Origin: JAIBJN01 sp963775625
GTDB taxonomy: Bacteria > Actinomycetota > Thermoleophilia > Gaiellales > Gaiellaceae
Assembly (NCBI GenBank): GCA_963775625.1
Contig: CAVZJM010000003.1
Span: 62,001-126,000, forward strand
DNA length: 64,000 nt
Reading direction: 5' to 3'
This document shows, in pieces, positions 1 through 8,747 of the stretch (position 1 is the stretch's first letter; each line of letters starts with the position of its first letter). Position numbers and translations under genes: made by a program. The notes below the pieces were generated by a model. It was not told where the DNA came from. It saw only the letters and a list, made by a program, of their open reading frames with translations, and did not search any database.

Positions 1-401
1 CGAGGATGGTGCGGGGGCGCGACGCGTCGCAGGACGGCGCGCATCCGTGCGACCAGCTCCTCGTAGACGAACGGCCGCACGACGTAGTCGTCCGCGCCGC
101 GCGCGAAGCCGCGCATCCGGTCGGAGGGATCGCCGCGGGCGCTGACCATGATCACCGGCACGTCCCGGTTCCAGGCCCGTCCCGGCTCCCCCGCCCGCAG
201 GCGGCCGCAGACGTCGAAGCCGGACGCATCGGCCAGGATCGCGTCCAGGAGCACGAGGTCGGGACGCTCCGCCTCGAGGAGCCCGAGCGCTTCCGCCGCT
301 CCGTCGGCGGCGAAGATTCTGAATCCGTCGTCCGCCAGCTGGCGCGAGAGGTGGGCCCTCGTCGGGGCTTCCCGCTCGACCAGCAGCACCGCTTCGCCCA
401 T
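1..401 (-). CDS. Response regulator receiver protein (3' end outside window)
   Basis: Reading down from the ATG at 399-401 the frame stays open to the window edge, so the C-terminus is missing and it is absent from simple ORF lists. The 133 visible residues form a CheY-like receiver: MGEAVLLVE at the start, the acceptor-aspartate strand DLVLLDAILAD, VIMVSAR with the switch serine, and GADDYVVRPF where arginine replaces the usual conserved lysine. The first acidic pair is weak (VEREAPT instead of a DD/ED pair), which may affect Mg2+ binding. The output domain is unknown; the family would suggest a DNA-binding or cyclase domain, but that is inference. No strong ribosome binding site is seen. 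Confidence 0.85.
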   Translation of the reverse strand, partial: MGEAVLLVEREAPTRAHLSRQLADDGFRIFAADGAAEALGLLEAERPDLVLLDAILADASGFDVCGRLRAGEPGRAWNRDVPVIMVSARGDPSDRMRGFARGADDYVVRPFVYEELVARMRAVLRRVAPPHHP

Positions 402-493
402 GGAGCCGACGCTAGCAACGGGCCACGAGGGCAGCCAGATGTCCTTTCGGAAGAAAGCGTGACGAGCGTCCCGCAGCTGTCCCCGACGGACGG

Positions 494-2314
494 CTAGAGG
501 CCGCGCGCCAGGCGCTCGTAGCGCCAGCGGGCCTGCGCGTAGTCGATCGTGCCGCGTCGCCAGGCGCGGAGGATCCTGCGGCGGCGCCACCAGAGAGGGA
601 CGTGCATGCCCGTCCCCTTCGCGTCCGGCCCGAGGCCTCCTGCTACAGGCGGCCCGAGCGGAGTCACGCCCCACACGAGCCAGATGCTGAGGAACGCCGA
701 GAGGAAGAGGCCGATCGCTGCGACGAGCGGCACGCCCAGGATCTGAATGCCGCCCTCGATCGACGCCGCGAGGATCCCGGAGGTGACGGCCCCGCCCATG
801 GCGACCATGGCGATGCCGAGCCGGTTGAACACGATGTCCATGCGCTTGATCAGGTCGTCGAGGCCCTGGTGGCGGAAGCCGACCTCGATCTGGCCGTCGC
901 GGACCTCCTCCAGGATGTCGTGCACCTGGTAGGGGAGCTCGAGCAGCATGCCCGCGTAGTTGCGGGCTTCGTGCTGCGCCCGCGCGGCGACCCGCTGCGG
1001 CGTGAAGCGCTCGATCATGAGCTCGCGCGCGTACGGCTTCGCCACCTCGAAGACGTTGAAGTCCGGGTACAGCTCCATGCCGACGGAGCCGAGCGTGGCG
1101 ATCGCCCGGTCGAGCAGGATGAAGCGCGTCGGCAGGGTGAGCTGCATGCGGTAGATGAGCGCGAAGGCCTCGCGGATCACCTGGACGGGGTCGATCTCGG
1201 AGAGGCTCGCGCCGTAGTAGCGGTCGAAGATCCCGCGCAGCTCGGAGACGAACTCGTCCTCTCGCTCCCTCGGGTAGCGGACGCCGAGCGACCCGAGCCG
1301 GCGCGGGATCGCCTCGACGTTCTGGTTCACGACCTCGATGAAGAGCCCGGTCAGCTTCGAGGCGTCGTCGGGCGCGAGCTGCCCGGCGGTGCCGAAGTCG
1401 ACGAGGCCGATCTGGCCGCTCTGCTCGAGGACGAGGATGTTGGACGGATGGGGATCGGCGTGGAAGAAGCCGTGCCGGAAGATCATCGCCATCCAGGTCT
1501 CCGCGATCCGGTAGGCGACCTGACGGCGCTCGGACATCGTGTACCGGCTCTGGTCGAGGTCGCGCAGCTGGACGCCCTTCAGCAGCTCGAGCGTGAGCAC
1601 GCGCGACCCGGAGTATCTCCAGTGGACGCGCGGCACCCGGACGTGCGCGTAGCCGGCGAAGTTCCGGTGGAACTGCTCGGCGTTGCGAGCCTCGATGCGG
1701 TAGTCGAGCTCCTGCCGGATCGAGCGCGCGAACTCGTCGACGACCGCGACGGTGTCGATGAACTCGAGCGCGCGAATGCGCTCGCGCGCGAGCCGGGCGA
1801 GCTGGTACATCAGCTCGAGGTCGGCCTCGATCTGGCGCGGCGCGTTGGGCCGTTGCACCTTGACGACGACCTCGCGCTCGTTCGGAAGCGTCGCGCGATG
1901 CACCTGCCCGATCGACGCTGCGGCGACCGGCGTCTCCTCGAAGTCGAGGTAGAGCTGCTCGAGCGTGAGCCCCAGCTCCTCCTCGACGACCGCTCGGGCC
2001 TGCTCGAAGGGGAAGGGCGTGACCGCGTCCTGGAGCGCCTTCAGCTCGAAGACGATGTCCGGCGGGACGATGTCCGGACGGGTGGAGAGCAGCTGCCCGA
2101 ACTTCACGAACGTCGGGCCCAGCTCGTCGAGCATCTCGCGCAGGCGCTGCCCCCGCGGCGACCCCTCGGGGTCGACCTCGACCTCGCGTCCCAGGCGCGA
2201 GCGCACGATGGACGGCCCGCGCGTCTCGAAGAGGTATCCGAACCCGTGCTTGGCGGCGACCTGGGCGATCTCGGACATCCGCCCCAGCTGCCGCACTGCG
2301 GGCCGGGAGCTCAT
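494..2314 (-). CDS. ABC1/UbiB-family atypical protein kinase-like protein
   Basis: A 606-residue UbiB/AarF/COQ8 family protein. The family hallmarks are visible: the KxGQ motif in FVKFGQLLSTRPD (about residue 70), the alanine-rich loop AAASIGQVHRA replacing the kinase glycine loop, the lysine strand VVVKVQRP, the catalytic loop HADPHPSNIL and the metal motif DFGTAGQL. Two hydrophobic segments lie near the C-terminus (about residues 515-555), as in membrane-anchored members. Known members support ubiquinone or isoprenoid-lipid metabolism through ATPase activity; the substrate here is not evident. The start overlaps the stop of the phasin-like gene by 4 bases (ATGA), so the two are translationally coupled. 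Met13 is an alternative start. Confidence 0.9.
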   Translation of the reverse strand: MSSRPAVRQLGRMSEIAQVAAKHGFGYLFETRGPSIVRSRLGREVEVDPEGSPRGQRLREMLDELGPTFVKFGQLLSTRPDIVPPDIVFELKALQDAVTPFPFEQARAVVEEELGLTLEQLYLDFEETPVAAASIGQVHRATLPNEREVVVKVQRPNAPRQIEADLELMYQLARLARERIRALEFIDTVAVVDEFARSIRQELDYRIEARNAEQFHRNFAGYAHVRVPRVHWRYSGSRVLTLELLKGVQLRDLDQSRYTMSERRQVAYRIAETWMAMIFRHGFFHADPHPSNILVLEQSGQIGLVDFGTAGQLAPDDASKLTGLFIEVVNQNVEAIPRRLGSLGVRYPREREDEFVSELRGIFDRYYGASLSEIDPVQVIREAFALIYRMQLTLPTRFILLDRAIATLGSVGMELYPDFNVFEVAKPYARELMIERFTPQRVAARAQHEARNYAGMLLELPYQVHDILEEVRDGQIEVGFRHQGLDDLIKRMDIVFNRLGIAMVAMGGAVTSGILAASIEGGIQILGVPLVAAIGLFLSAFLSIWLVWGVTPLGPPVAGGLGPDAKGTGMHVPLWWRRRRILRAWRRGTIDYAQARWRYERLARGL

Positions 2315-2661
2315 CCAGTCACTCCTTTCTCGACCAGGCGGAGGCGGTGCTCGAGCTGGGCCAGGCGGAGCTCGAGCTCCTCGTACTCGCGACGCGTCAC
2401 GAGCCCGAGCTCGCGGAAGAGGCCGGAGAACGTCGCGCTCGCGCGCTCGCCGACCCGGACCGCGTCGCCGCGCCAGCGTCCGACGACGTCGTCGACGATC
2501 GTGCGCGCCTCTTCGCGGCTCACCTTCCCCCGGCCGACGAGCTCCTCGACGAGCTCCTCGGTGCGTTCCTTCGTCAGCGCGACGGCGCCGACGCCCGCGA
2601 GAAACAACTCCTCCGCGGTGGCGCGGAGCGAGCGGTCGGAGCCGTTACCGGGCTCGGCCAT
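2311..2661 (-). CDS. Phasin-like small coiled-coil protein
   Basis: 116 residues, mostly helical. The N-terminal part (ELFLAGVGAVALTKERTEELVEEL) resembles the polyhydroxyalkanoate granule-associated/phasin superfamily, and the C-terminus (EEYEELELRLAQLEHRLR) is a leucine-zipper-like coiled coil. This composition recurs in actinobacterial proteins encoded beside UbiB homologues. It overlaps secDF upstream by 17 bases and ubiB downstream by 4, so the three are probably one transcript. The sequence does not establish a link to storage granules; a membrane or scaffold role is equally possible. Confidence 0.65.
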   Translation of the reverse strand: MAEPGNGSDRSLRATAEELFLAGVGAVALTKERTEELVEELVGRGKVSREEARTIVDDVVGRWRGDAVRVGERASATFSGLFRELGLVTRREYEELELRLAQLEHRLRLVEKGVTG

Positions 2662-5482
2662 GCGGCCTCGCGCGCCGACGCTTTCGCCGAGCTTCCCGCC
2701 GAGCAGCGGCGCCGTCCGTCGTCCCCTCCCCCGCCGGGTCGGGCTCGGGAGTCGCCGGCTCGCCGTTCTCGGCGACGGCCGTCACCGCCTCCTCCTCCTC
2801 GACCTCTTCGACCTCCTCGACCTCGGGCTCGGCCTCGACCTCCGGCTCGGCCTCCTCGTCGGCCCGGCGATCGGACTGCTCGCCGACCGTATCGAGCTTC
2901 TCCTGGAGGCCGGCGTCCTTCCGCCGTGCGAACTCCGGCTCGCGCTCCTTCAGGACCGAGAGGAACGGCGTGGCGATGAAGATCGTCGAGAACGCGCCCG
3001 AGGCGATGCCGATCAGGAGCGCGAACGCGAACTCCTTGAGCGTGTCGCCGCCGAAGAGGATCAGCGAGAGGATCGGGAGGAGCGTGATGAACGTCGTCGC
3101 CAGCGAGCGACGGACGGTCTCCCAGAGCGACTGGTTGGCGATCGCCGCGAAGCTCGACTTCCGCATCAGCGGGATGTTCTCCCGCACGCGGTCGAAGATG
3201 ATGATCGTGTCGTACATCGAGTAGCCCAGGATGGTGAGCAGGGCGGCCACGGTTGCGGCCGTCACCTCCCACCCGAAGAGCGCGTACACGCCCATCGCAA
3301 CCGTGATGTCGTAGAAGAGGGCCCGGAAGATCGGCAGGGCGAAGACGAACTCGAAGCGGATCGTCACGTAGATGACGATGAGGACGAGCGAGGCGATGAT
3401 CGCGTAGATCGCGCTCCTGAGGATCTGCTCGCTGAAGCTCCCGGAGACGTTGCGGATGCCGATCGACTCGGCGCCGAGGTCGTTCTCGAGCGCCAGCGAG
3501 AGCTCGTTCTGGTCGGCCGTCGTCAGCGACTCCGTCTTGATCTGGAACTGCGCGTACTCGCCGCCGGTCTCGTCGCCCCGGCCCTGGATGACGGCGTCGG
3601 CGCGGCCGATGGCGGCCATTTCCTGCCGCACCTCCTCGACCGACGTGGGCTCGGCGGTCTCGAACGACACCTGGCTCCCGCCCTTGAAGTCGATGCCGAG
3701 GTTGAGCCCCTTGAAGATGATCGCGGCGACCGAGATCACGAGGATGACCGTGGCGGTCGTGAACCAGATCCGGCGCAGGCCGACGATGTCGATCTTCTGC
3801 CAGTCCGGGATCTTCTGGGCGCTCGCGCCCATGAACTTCGGGTTGTCGAACCAGCGGAAGCGGCTGAGGACGCCGAGCAGCGCGCGCGTGGCGAGCACCG
3901 CGGTGAACATCGAGATCAGCGTCCCCAGGAGGAGCATGAGCGCGAAGCCCCGCACGCCGCCGGTGGCGACCATGAAGAGGACGCCCGCCGTGATCATGGT
4001 CACGACGTTGGCGTCGACGATCGTGGCGAAGCCCTTGCGATAGCCGGTCGCGATCGCAGCGCGCACGGACTTGCCCGCGCGCACCTCCTCCTTGATGCGC
4101 TCGAAGATGACGATGTTCGCGTCGGCCGCGACGCCGATCGTGAGGATGATCCCGGCGATGCCCGGCAGAGTCATCGTCACGTTGAAAGCCAGGATGGCGC
4201 CGTAGAGGAAGACGCCGTAGACGGCGAGCCCGATGATGGCGACGACGCCGAGGAAGCGGTAGACGATCAGCAGGAAGAGGGCGACGGCGAGCAGGCCGCC
4301 GATGCCGGCGATGAGCGCCTGGCGGAGCGAGTCCTCGCCGAGCGTGGCCGAGACCTGCGTCGAGTCGACCTGGACGAACTCGACCGGCAGGGCGCCGGTC
4401 TGGAGGACGAGCGCCAGGTCCTTGGCCTCCTCGATCCCGTCGAGGCCGGTGATCTGTGCGCTGCCGCCCGCAATCCCGTCCGCGAGGCTCGGGTCGGTGA
4501 AGTCGATGATCGGGAACGAGCGGATCTCGTCGTCGAGCACGATGGCGAAGGCCTGCGCGAAGGCGCGCGCGTCCTCGCCGCGGCCGGTGATCCCGTTCTG
4601 CGCGGCGAGGAGCGCGCCTCGCTGCGACAGCTCGCGCGTGATGTCGTGGAAGCGGTCGGCGCCCTCGTCGGTGAAGTCGAGGAGGACGTTCGGCTGCCCG
4701 TTCTGGTCGAAGTCCTGGCGCGTGCCGTCGGCGTTCAGGTCCTCACCGGTCAGCTCCGGGATCGGGCGCTCGGCGTCGTTGGGCTGGTACTTGTAGAGGT
4801 AGTACCAGGGCTGGGCCGCCGAGACGCCCCCCGGGCAGGGCTTGGCCGCAGCGGCCGCGTCGTCCGCGCTGGCGTTGCTCCCGCAGGTGAGCACCGTCTG
4901 GTTGCTCGGGACGACGTAGAACTCGGCACCCTCTGGGGCTTCCCCTCCCTCCACCTGCTGGAGGAGCTCCTCCTTGCTCGCCGCGGGCCCGGCCAGCCGC
5001 TGTTGCTCGTCCCCGTACAGGTACCACTCGCGCGCGGTCGTCCCCTCGGGCAGATCGTCCTCCGCCGTGAGCAGCGGGAGGAGGGTCTCGCTGGGCACCG
5101 GGTTTCCGTTGCCGTCCGAGGAGACCGGCTCGACGTCGCCCTGGAGGTCGAAGAACTCGAGCTGCGCCGTCTGCCCGATCAGCGCGGCCGCCCGCTGCGC
5201 GTCGAAGACGCCCGCGAGGTCGACGACGATCTGGTCGGGCTCCTGGGTGCGGATCTCGGGCTCGGAGACCCCGATCCTGTCGACGCGCTCCCGGATGATC
5301 TCCACGGAGCGGTCGAGGTCCGCGTCGGTCAGTTCCTGCCCCGCCTCCGGCCGGGCCTCGAGCACGACCTCGAGGCCGCCCTGGAGGTCGAGCCCGAGCG
5401 TCGGCTCCCGGAAGTAGCCGAACGTGACGACCGCGGCGATGGCGCCGAGGAGGACGAGCAGGATGAGGAGGTAGCGACGCAC
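2645..5482 (-). CDS. secDF: Protein translocase subunit SecDF (SecD-SecF fusion)
   Basis: 945 residues. SecD comes first (about 1-520): an N-terminal membrane segment, the GLDLQGG motif, a large extracytoplasmic P1 region and five further membrane helices containing GVAADANIVIFERIKEE. SecF follows (about 540-870) with GIDFKGG and YSMYDTIIIFDRVREN. Fused SecDF uses the proton motive force to help pull proteins out of SecYEG. An unusual acidic tail (repeated EVE/EEV) ends in a basic RRKRRRARPHGRAR segment. The start is GTG at 5482 with no clear Shine-Dalgarno sequence; a palindromic repeat lies directly upstream, between this gene and yajC. The classical order yajC-secDF is kept. Confidence 0.97.
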   Translation of the reverse strand: MRRYLLILLVLLGAIAAVVTFGYFREPTLGLDLQGGLEVVLEARPEAGQELTDADLDRSVEIIRERVDRIGVSEPEIRTQEPDQIVVDLAGVFDAQRAAALIGQTAQLEFFDLQGDVEPVSSDGNGNPVPSETLLPLLTAEDDLPEGTTAREWYLYGDEQQRLAGPAASKEELLQQVEGGEAPEGAEFYVVPSNQTVLTCGSNASADDAAAAAKPCPGGVSAAQPWYYLYKYQPNDAERPIPELTGEDLNADGTRQDFDQNGQPNVLLDFTDEGADRFHDITRELSQRGALLAAQNGITGRGEDARAFAQAFAIVLDDEIRSFPIIDFTDPSLADGIAGGSAQITGLDGIEEAKDLALVLQTGALPVEFVQVDSTQVSATLGEDSLRQALIAGIGGLLAVALFLLIVYRFLGVVAIIGLAVYGVFLYGAILAFNVTMTLPGIAGIILTIGVAADANIVIFERIKEEVRAGKSVRAAIATGYRKGFATIVDANVVTMITAGVLFMVATGGVRGFALMLLLGTLISMFTAVLATRALLGVLSRFRWFDNPKFMGASAQKIPDWQKIDIVGLRRIWFTTATVILVISVAAIIFKGLNLGIDFKGGSQVSFETAEPTSVEEVRQEMAAIGRADAVIQGRGDETGGEYAQFQIKTESLTTADQNELSLALENDLGAESIGIRNVSGSFSEQILRSAIYAIIASLVLIVIYVTIRFEFVFALPIFRALFYDITVAMGVYALFGWEVTAATVAALLTILGYSMYDTIIIFDRVRENIPLMRKSSFAAIANQSLWETVRRSLATTFITLLPILSLILFGGDTLKEFAFALLIGIASGAFSTIFIATPFLSVLKEREPEFARRKDAGLQEKLDTVGEQSDRRADEEAEPEVEAEPEVEEVEEVEEEEAVTAVAENGEPATPEPDPAGEGTTDGAAARREARRKRRRARPHGRAR

Positions 5483-5497
5483 GTGCCGGGAGGTGCC

Positions 5498-5590
5498 CTA
5501 GTGCCCCTCCACGCAATACAGGCCCGCTTCTGCCCCGCGATCACGCGGCGCGACGCAGAATCTGGGCTGGATTACCTGAATGGGCACTAG
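5498..5590. repeat. Long palindromic repeat, family I, copy A (93 bp)
   Basis: An almost complete inverted repeat. It begins ctagtgcccc and ends gggcactag; inner arms such as cttctgccccgcg and cgacgcagaa also pair, so the whole element folds into one long hairpin. It is about 85% identical, in inverted orientation, to the outer arms of the element at 10139-10303, which carries an extra 73-bp palindromic insert in its loop. The right terminus supplies the TAG stop codon of yajC, and the left terminus ends 15 bp before the secDF start. It resembles REP/MITE-type palindromes; no coding potential was seen. Confidence 0.85.
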
Positions 5591-5955
5591 CGGCTGCTCT
5601 GCTCCTCGGCCACGGGCTCGGGCTCCTCGAACGTCTCGGGCTCAGGAGCCGTCTCGGGCTCGGGGGCCTCCTCGGGCTCCCCGGCCATGTCGGCGGCCTC
5701 CTCCGGCGTCACCTTGTTCGCGATCGCGCGCCGCGAGACGGCGATCCTGACGTCGGCGTCGACCTCGAGCTGCACGCGCTCGTCGTCGATCCCGGTGACC
5801 TCGCCGTAGATGCCTCCGGCGGTGATCACCTCGTCCCCGACCTGGAGGTTCTGGAGCATCTCTTGCGTGCGCTTGGCCTGCTGGCGTTGCGGACGTATCA
5901 ACAGCAGGTACAGGAACACGAGCATCACGAGAAAGAAGATGAAGATTGGATCCAC
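5587..5955 (-). CDS. yajC: Preprotein translocase subunit YajC
   Basis: 122 residues: a single N-terminal membrane helix (FIFFLVMLVFLYLLLI) followed at once by RPQRQQAKRTQEML and the GDEVITAGGIYGEVTGI signature of YajC. An acidic, proline-rich tail (EPEEAPEPETAPEPE) extends it beyond the roughly 85-110 residues usual in other bacteria. YajC associates with SecDF in the holotranslocon. It lies upstream of secDF in the same direction, separated by the family I palindrome, whose end supplies its stop codon. Confidence 0.95.
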   Translation of the reverse strand: MDPIFIFFLVMLVFLYLLLIRPQRQQAKRTQEMLQNLQVGDEVITAGGIYGEVTGIDDERVQLEVDADVRIAVSRRAIANKVTPEEAADMAGEPEEAPEPETAPEPETFEEPEPVAEEQSSR

Positions 5956-6071
5956 TTGCCGAGCCTCCTAGCAGGCTGCCTCGATCACCTCGGACCGCTC
6001 AGATACCGCGTCCTCGAGGTGGACGGAATCGCACGTCGTGCGGCGAAAAGGTAGCAGGCGGCGACCGGCGA

Positions 6072-7172
6072 TCAGGCTTCGAGCCGGTGGAGGGCGTCCG
6101 TCTTGAACGCCGCGAGCTCGCCGCGCTCGACGGCGGCGCGTACGCCCGCCGTCAGGTCGAGCAGGAAGCGGAGGTTGTGCTCCGAGAGGAGGACGAGGCC
6201 GAGCAGCTCCTGCTGGTTCACCAGGTGCCGCAGATACGCTCGCGAGTAGTCCGTGCACGCGCGGCAGGGGCATCCGTCCTGGAGTGGCTCGGGGTCGCGG
6301 GCGTAGCGGGAGTTGCGCAGGTTCAGACGCCCCTCCCAGGTCAGCGCCGAGCCGGTGCGGCCGAGCCGTGTCGGCAGGACACAGTCGAACATGTCGACGC
6401 CGCGCTCGACCACCTCCAGGATGCCGGCCGGGTCCCCGATCCCCATGAAGTAGCGCGGCCTCTCCGCCGGGAGCAGGGGCGCGGCCCAGGTGACCGTCTC
6501 GAGCATCGCGTCTCGGTCCTCCCCCACGCTCAGCCCGCCGAGCGCGTGCCCGTCGAGGCCCAGTGACGCAATCTCCTCGACGGAGCGGCGGCGCAGCTCC
6601 CGGTCCGTGCCTCCCTGGGCGATCCCGAAGAGCAGCTGACCGGCGGCACGGGCCGCCCCGAGCTGGCGCTCGGCCCAGCGGGTCGTGCGCTCGGCGGCGA
6701 GCGCGAGCTGATCCCGCGAGGCGTCCGCCGGCAGGCAGATGTCGAGGCACATGGCGACGTCCGAGCCGAGCTGCGCCTGGATCGCGGCCGCGAGCTCGGG
6801 CGTGAAGCGAGCCTCCTCCCCGTCGTAGACGGAGCGGAAGGTGACGCCGTCGTCGTCGGCGCGGACGATGGTGTCCCGGAGCGAGAAGACCTGGAAGCCG
6901 CCGGAGTCCGTGAGGATCGGGCCGTGCCAGCCCATGAAGCGGTGGAGGCCCCCGAGCTCGGCGATCGTCGCCTCTCCGGGCCGGAAGTGGAGGTGGTAGG
7001 CGTTGCCGAGCACGACCGTCGCACCCAACTCGCGGAGTCGCTGCGGGTCGACCCCCTTCACGGTCGCCTTGGTGCCGACCGGCATGAAGGCAGGCGTCGG
7101 CACGTCGCCGTGGGCGGTGCGAAGAACGCCCGCCCGCGCCGCCCCGTCGGTCGCGGTCACCGTGAAGCTCAT
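6072..7172 (-). CDS. tgt: tRNA-guanine transglycosylase (queuine tRNA-ribosyltransferase)
   Basis: Exchanges guanine 34 of GUN-anticodon tRNAs for preQ1, the first tRNA-bound step of queuosine synthesis. The catalytic nucleophile region DSGGFQVFSLR, the second aspartate region DCVLPTRLGRTG, the GGLSVGE loop and the zinc ligands in CPCRACTDYSRAYLRH are all present. The ATG at 7172 (MSFTVTATDG) fits the family N-terminus; 13 further in-frame codons upstream look like untranslated sequence. It lies downstream of queA on the same strand and upstream of yajC-secDF, the widespread queA-tgt-yajC-secD arrangement. Confidence 0.96.
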   Translation of the reverse strand: MSFTVTATDGAARAGVLRTAHGDVPTPAFMPVGTKATVKGVDPQRLRELGATVVLGNAYHLHFRPGEATIAELGGLHRFMGWHGPILTDSGGFQVFSLRDTIVRADDDGVTFRSVYDGEEARFTPELAAAIQAQLGSDVAMCLDICLPADASRDQLALAAERTTRWAERQLGAARAAGQLLFGIAQGGTDRELRRRSVEEIASLGLDGHALGGLSVGEDRDAMLETVTWAAPLLPAERPRYFMGIGDPAGILEVVERGVDMFDCVLPTRLGRTGSALTWEGRLNLRNSRYARDPEPLQDGCPCRACTDYSRAYLRHLVNQQELLGLVLLSEHNLRFLLDLTAGVRAAVERGELAAFKTDALHRLEA

Positions 7173-7218
7173 GGGCCGGCTCCGGTGCACTCTCGGCACA
7201 GCGTGCGACACACAGGTG

Positions 7219-7245
7219 CGCTTTTCGACGCTACGCTCGAAAGCG
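7219..7245. promoter_or_regulatory. Hairpin between queA and tgt
   Basis: An imperfect inverted repeat (cgcttttcga and tcgaaagcg, one bulged base) in the 118-bp gap between the queA stop and the tgt start. It could be a processing or attenuation hairpin or a weak terminator; there is no T-tract on either side, so its role is open. Confidence 0.3.
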
Positions 7246-7290
7246 GGTGGTGGGATGGGGTGCCCCGGACCAGATACACGGGAGAGGCGG

Positions 7291-8238
7291 TCACAGGAGC
7301 AGCATCGCGTCGCCGAACGAGTAGAAGCGGTATCGCTCTTCGATCGCCGTCCGGTACAGCCGCCGCGTCTCCTCCACGCCCGCGAAGGCCATCACGAGGG
7401 CGAGCAGGGTCGACCGCGGCAGGTGGAAGTTCGTCACGAGCGCGTCGACCCGCTCGAACTCGAAGCCGGGCGTGACGAAGAGGCTCGTGCGCCCCACGAG
7501 CGGGGCGCCGCGCGCGAGCGACTCCAGCACCCGGACGGTCGTCGTCCCGACCGCGACGACGTGCCCGGCCTCGCGGATCCGCTCCCACGCTCGCGGCTCG
7601 ACCCGGTAGCGCTCGCTGTGGATCTCATGCTCGTCTAGGTCGGCGGCGGACACCGGCCGGAACGTGTCCAGCCCGACGTGGAGCGTGATCCGCTCGACGT
7701 CGAGGTGGGCGACGAGCTCCGGCGTGAAGTGGAGGCCCGCCGTCGGCGCCGCGGCCGAGCCGTCCTCGTCGGCGTACACCGTCTGGTAGCGCTCCGGGTC
7801 CGCCAGCGGCTCGACGATGTACGGCGGGAGCGGCACCTCGCCGGCCGGGGGGCCGTCCAGCCGGACGAGCCAGCGCCCGTCGCCTCGGTGCTCGACGAGC
7901 TCGACCTCCCCCTCCCCCAGGGTCATCCCGCCGCGAAGCCGCTTCGTCGGGCGCGCGAGCGCCTCCCAGAGCCCATCGCGGCAGGGCTCGAGCAGGAGCA
8001 CCTCGGCCTCGCCGCCCGACGGCCGGCGCAGGCGCAGGCGGGCCGGCACGACGCGCGTGTCGTTGACGACGACGAGCGTGTCGGCGGGAAGCTCCTCGGG
8101 AAGGTCGCGAAAGCGCCGGTGGCGGATCGCTCCGGTCCGCCGCTCGTAGACCAGGAGCCGTGACTCGTCGCGCTGCGCAAGGGGCCGCTGCGCGATCAGC
8201 TCCGGGGGCAGGTCGTAGTCGAGATCGGCGGTTTTCAT
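7291..8238 (-). CDS. queA: S-adenosylmethionine:tRNA ribosyltransferase-isomerase
   Basis: 315 residues from the ATG at 8238 (MKTADLDYDLPPELIAQ). QueA transfers and isomerises the ribosyl group of S-adenosylmethionine onto preQ1-tRNA to give epoxyqueuosine. Family motifs include YDLPPELIAQRPL, DTLVVVNDTRVVPARL, the GLHFTPEL segment, HVGLDTFRPV and VTNFHLPRSTLLALVMAF. Together with tgt next door and queG at 22843-23850, the last three steps of queuosine formation are present in the window. The divergent gene at 8271 starts 32 bp away, so promoters for both must lie in or near that short gap. Confidence 0.96.
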   Translation of the reverse strand: MKTADLDYDLPPELIAQRPLAQRDESRLLVYERRTGAIRHRRFRDLPEELPADTLVVVNDTRVVPARLRLRRPSGGEAEVLLLEPCRDGLWEALARPTKRLRGGMTLGEGEVELVEHRGDGRWLVRLDGPPAGEVPLPPYIVEPLADPERYQTVYADEDGSAAAPTAGLHFTPELVAHLDVERITLHVGLDTFRPVSAADLDEHEIHSERYRVEPRAWERIREAGHVVAVGTTTVRVLESLARGAPLVGRTSLFVTPGFEFERVDALVTNFHLPRSTLLALVMAFAGVEETRRLYRTAIEERYRFYSFGDAMLLL

Positions 8239-8270
8239 GCGGTCCGACGCCAAGAGTAGATTCCGGGCCC

Positions 8271-8735
8271 ATGGATCGCGCAGCGTTGGAGCGTGCTCAC
8301 GCGCGCCTTGCCGAGGCCCGGGAGGAGCGGCCGAGCCGGGTCGACCTCGAAGCCGCGGTGGAACGGGCCGAGAGCGCGCTCGACCAGCTGGCCCGGACCG
8401 CCGCCGAGCTGGAAGCCGTCGTTCCCGAGCGCCTGGGAGCCGCGATCGAGGAGGGCATGCACGCGGAGGTCCTGCCGGTCGCGCGCCAGATCGCGGAGGT
8501 GCGCGGGCTGACCGGCCAGGTCGTGCGGCGGCTCGAGGGGCTGCAGGGGGAGATGACCGCCGAGCGGCGGGACCGGCTCGAAGACCTGGCGCTCCTGGTC
8601 GACCTGATCGGCTCCGGCTGGCGCGGTGTCGAGCGGCGCCTCGACCGCGCCGAGCGTGTTCTCGACCGCCTGGAGCGAGCGCTCGAGGAGCGGCCGGGAG
8701 CCGCTCTCTACCGCATCGACGGCCGCAAGACCTAG
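8271..8735 (+). CDS. Hypothetical coiled-coil protein
   Basis: 154 residues from the ATG at 8271, the first start after the divergent queA promoter region. The sequence is rich in Arg, Glu, Leu and Ala with heptad-like spacing (ARLAEAREERP, RAESALDQLARTAAELEAVV, RRLDRAERVLDRLERALEERP), so a long alpha-helical coiled coil is likely. No enzyme motif, membrane segment or signal peptide is seen. It resembles in composition the coiled-coil protein at 40303-41010 but is not an obvious paralogue. Function unknown. Confidence 0.7.
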   Translation: MDRAALERAHARLAEAREERPSRVDLEAAVERAESALDQLARTAAELEAVVPERLGAAIEEGMHAEVLPVARQIAEVRGLTGQVVRRLEGLQGEMTAERRDRLEDLALLVDLIGSGWRGVERRLDRAERVLDRLERALEERPGAALYRIDGRKT

Positions 8736-8747
8736 CCGAAAGGGTCG

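Noticed and set aside
402..493. Possible terminator between the partial response regulator and the ubiB stop
   Set aside because: Only a weak 4-bp stem (cttt/aaag) with no G/C-rich stem plus T-tract.
602..5590. 1662-codon open frame on the plus strand
   Set aside because: Lies antisense to ubiB, the phasin-like gene and secDF; its Asp/Glu/Arg/Leu-rich sequence is the usual mirror of GC-rich coding DNA on the opposite strand and has no domain.
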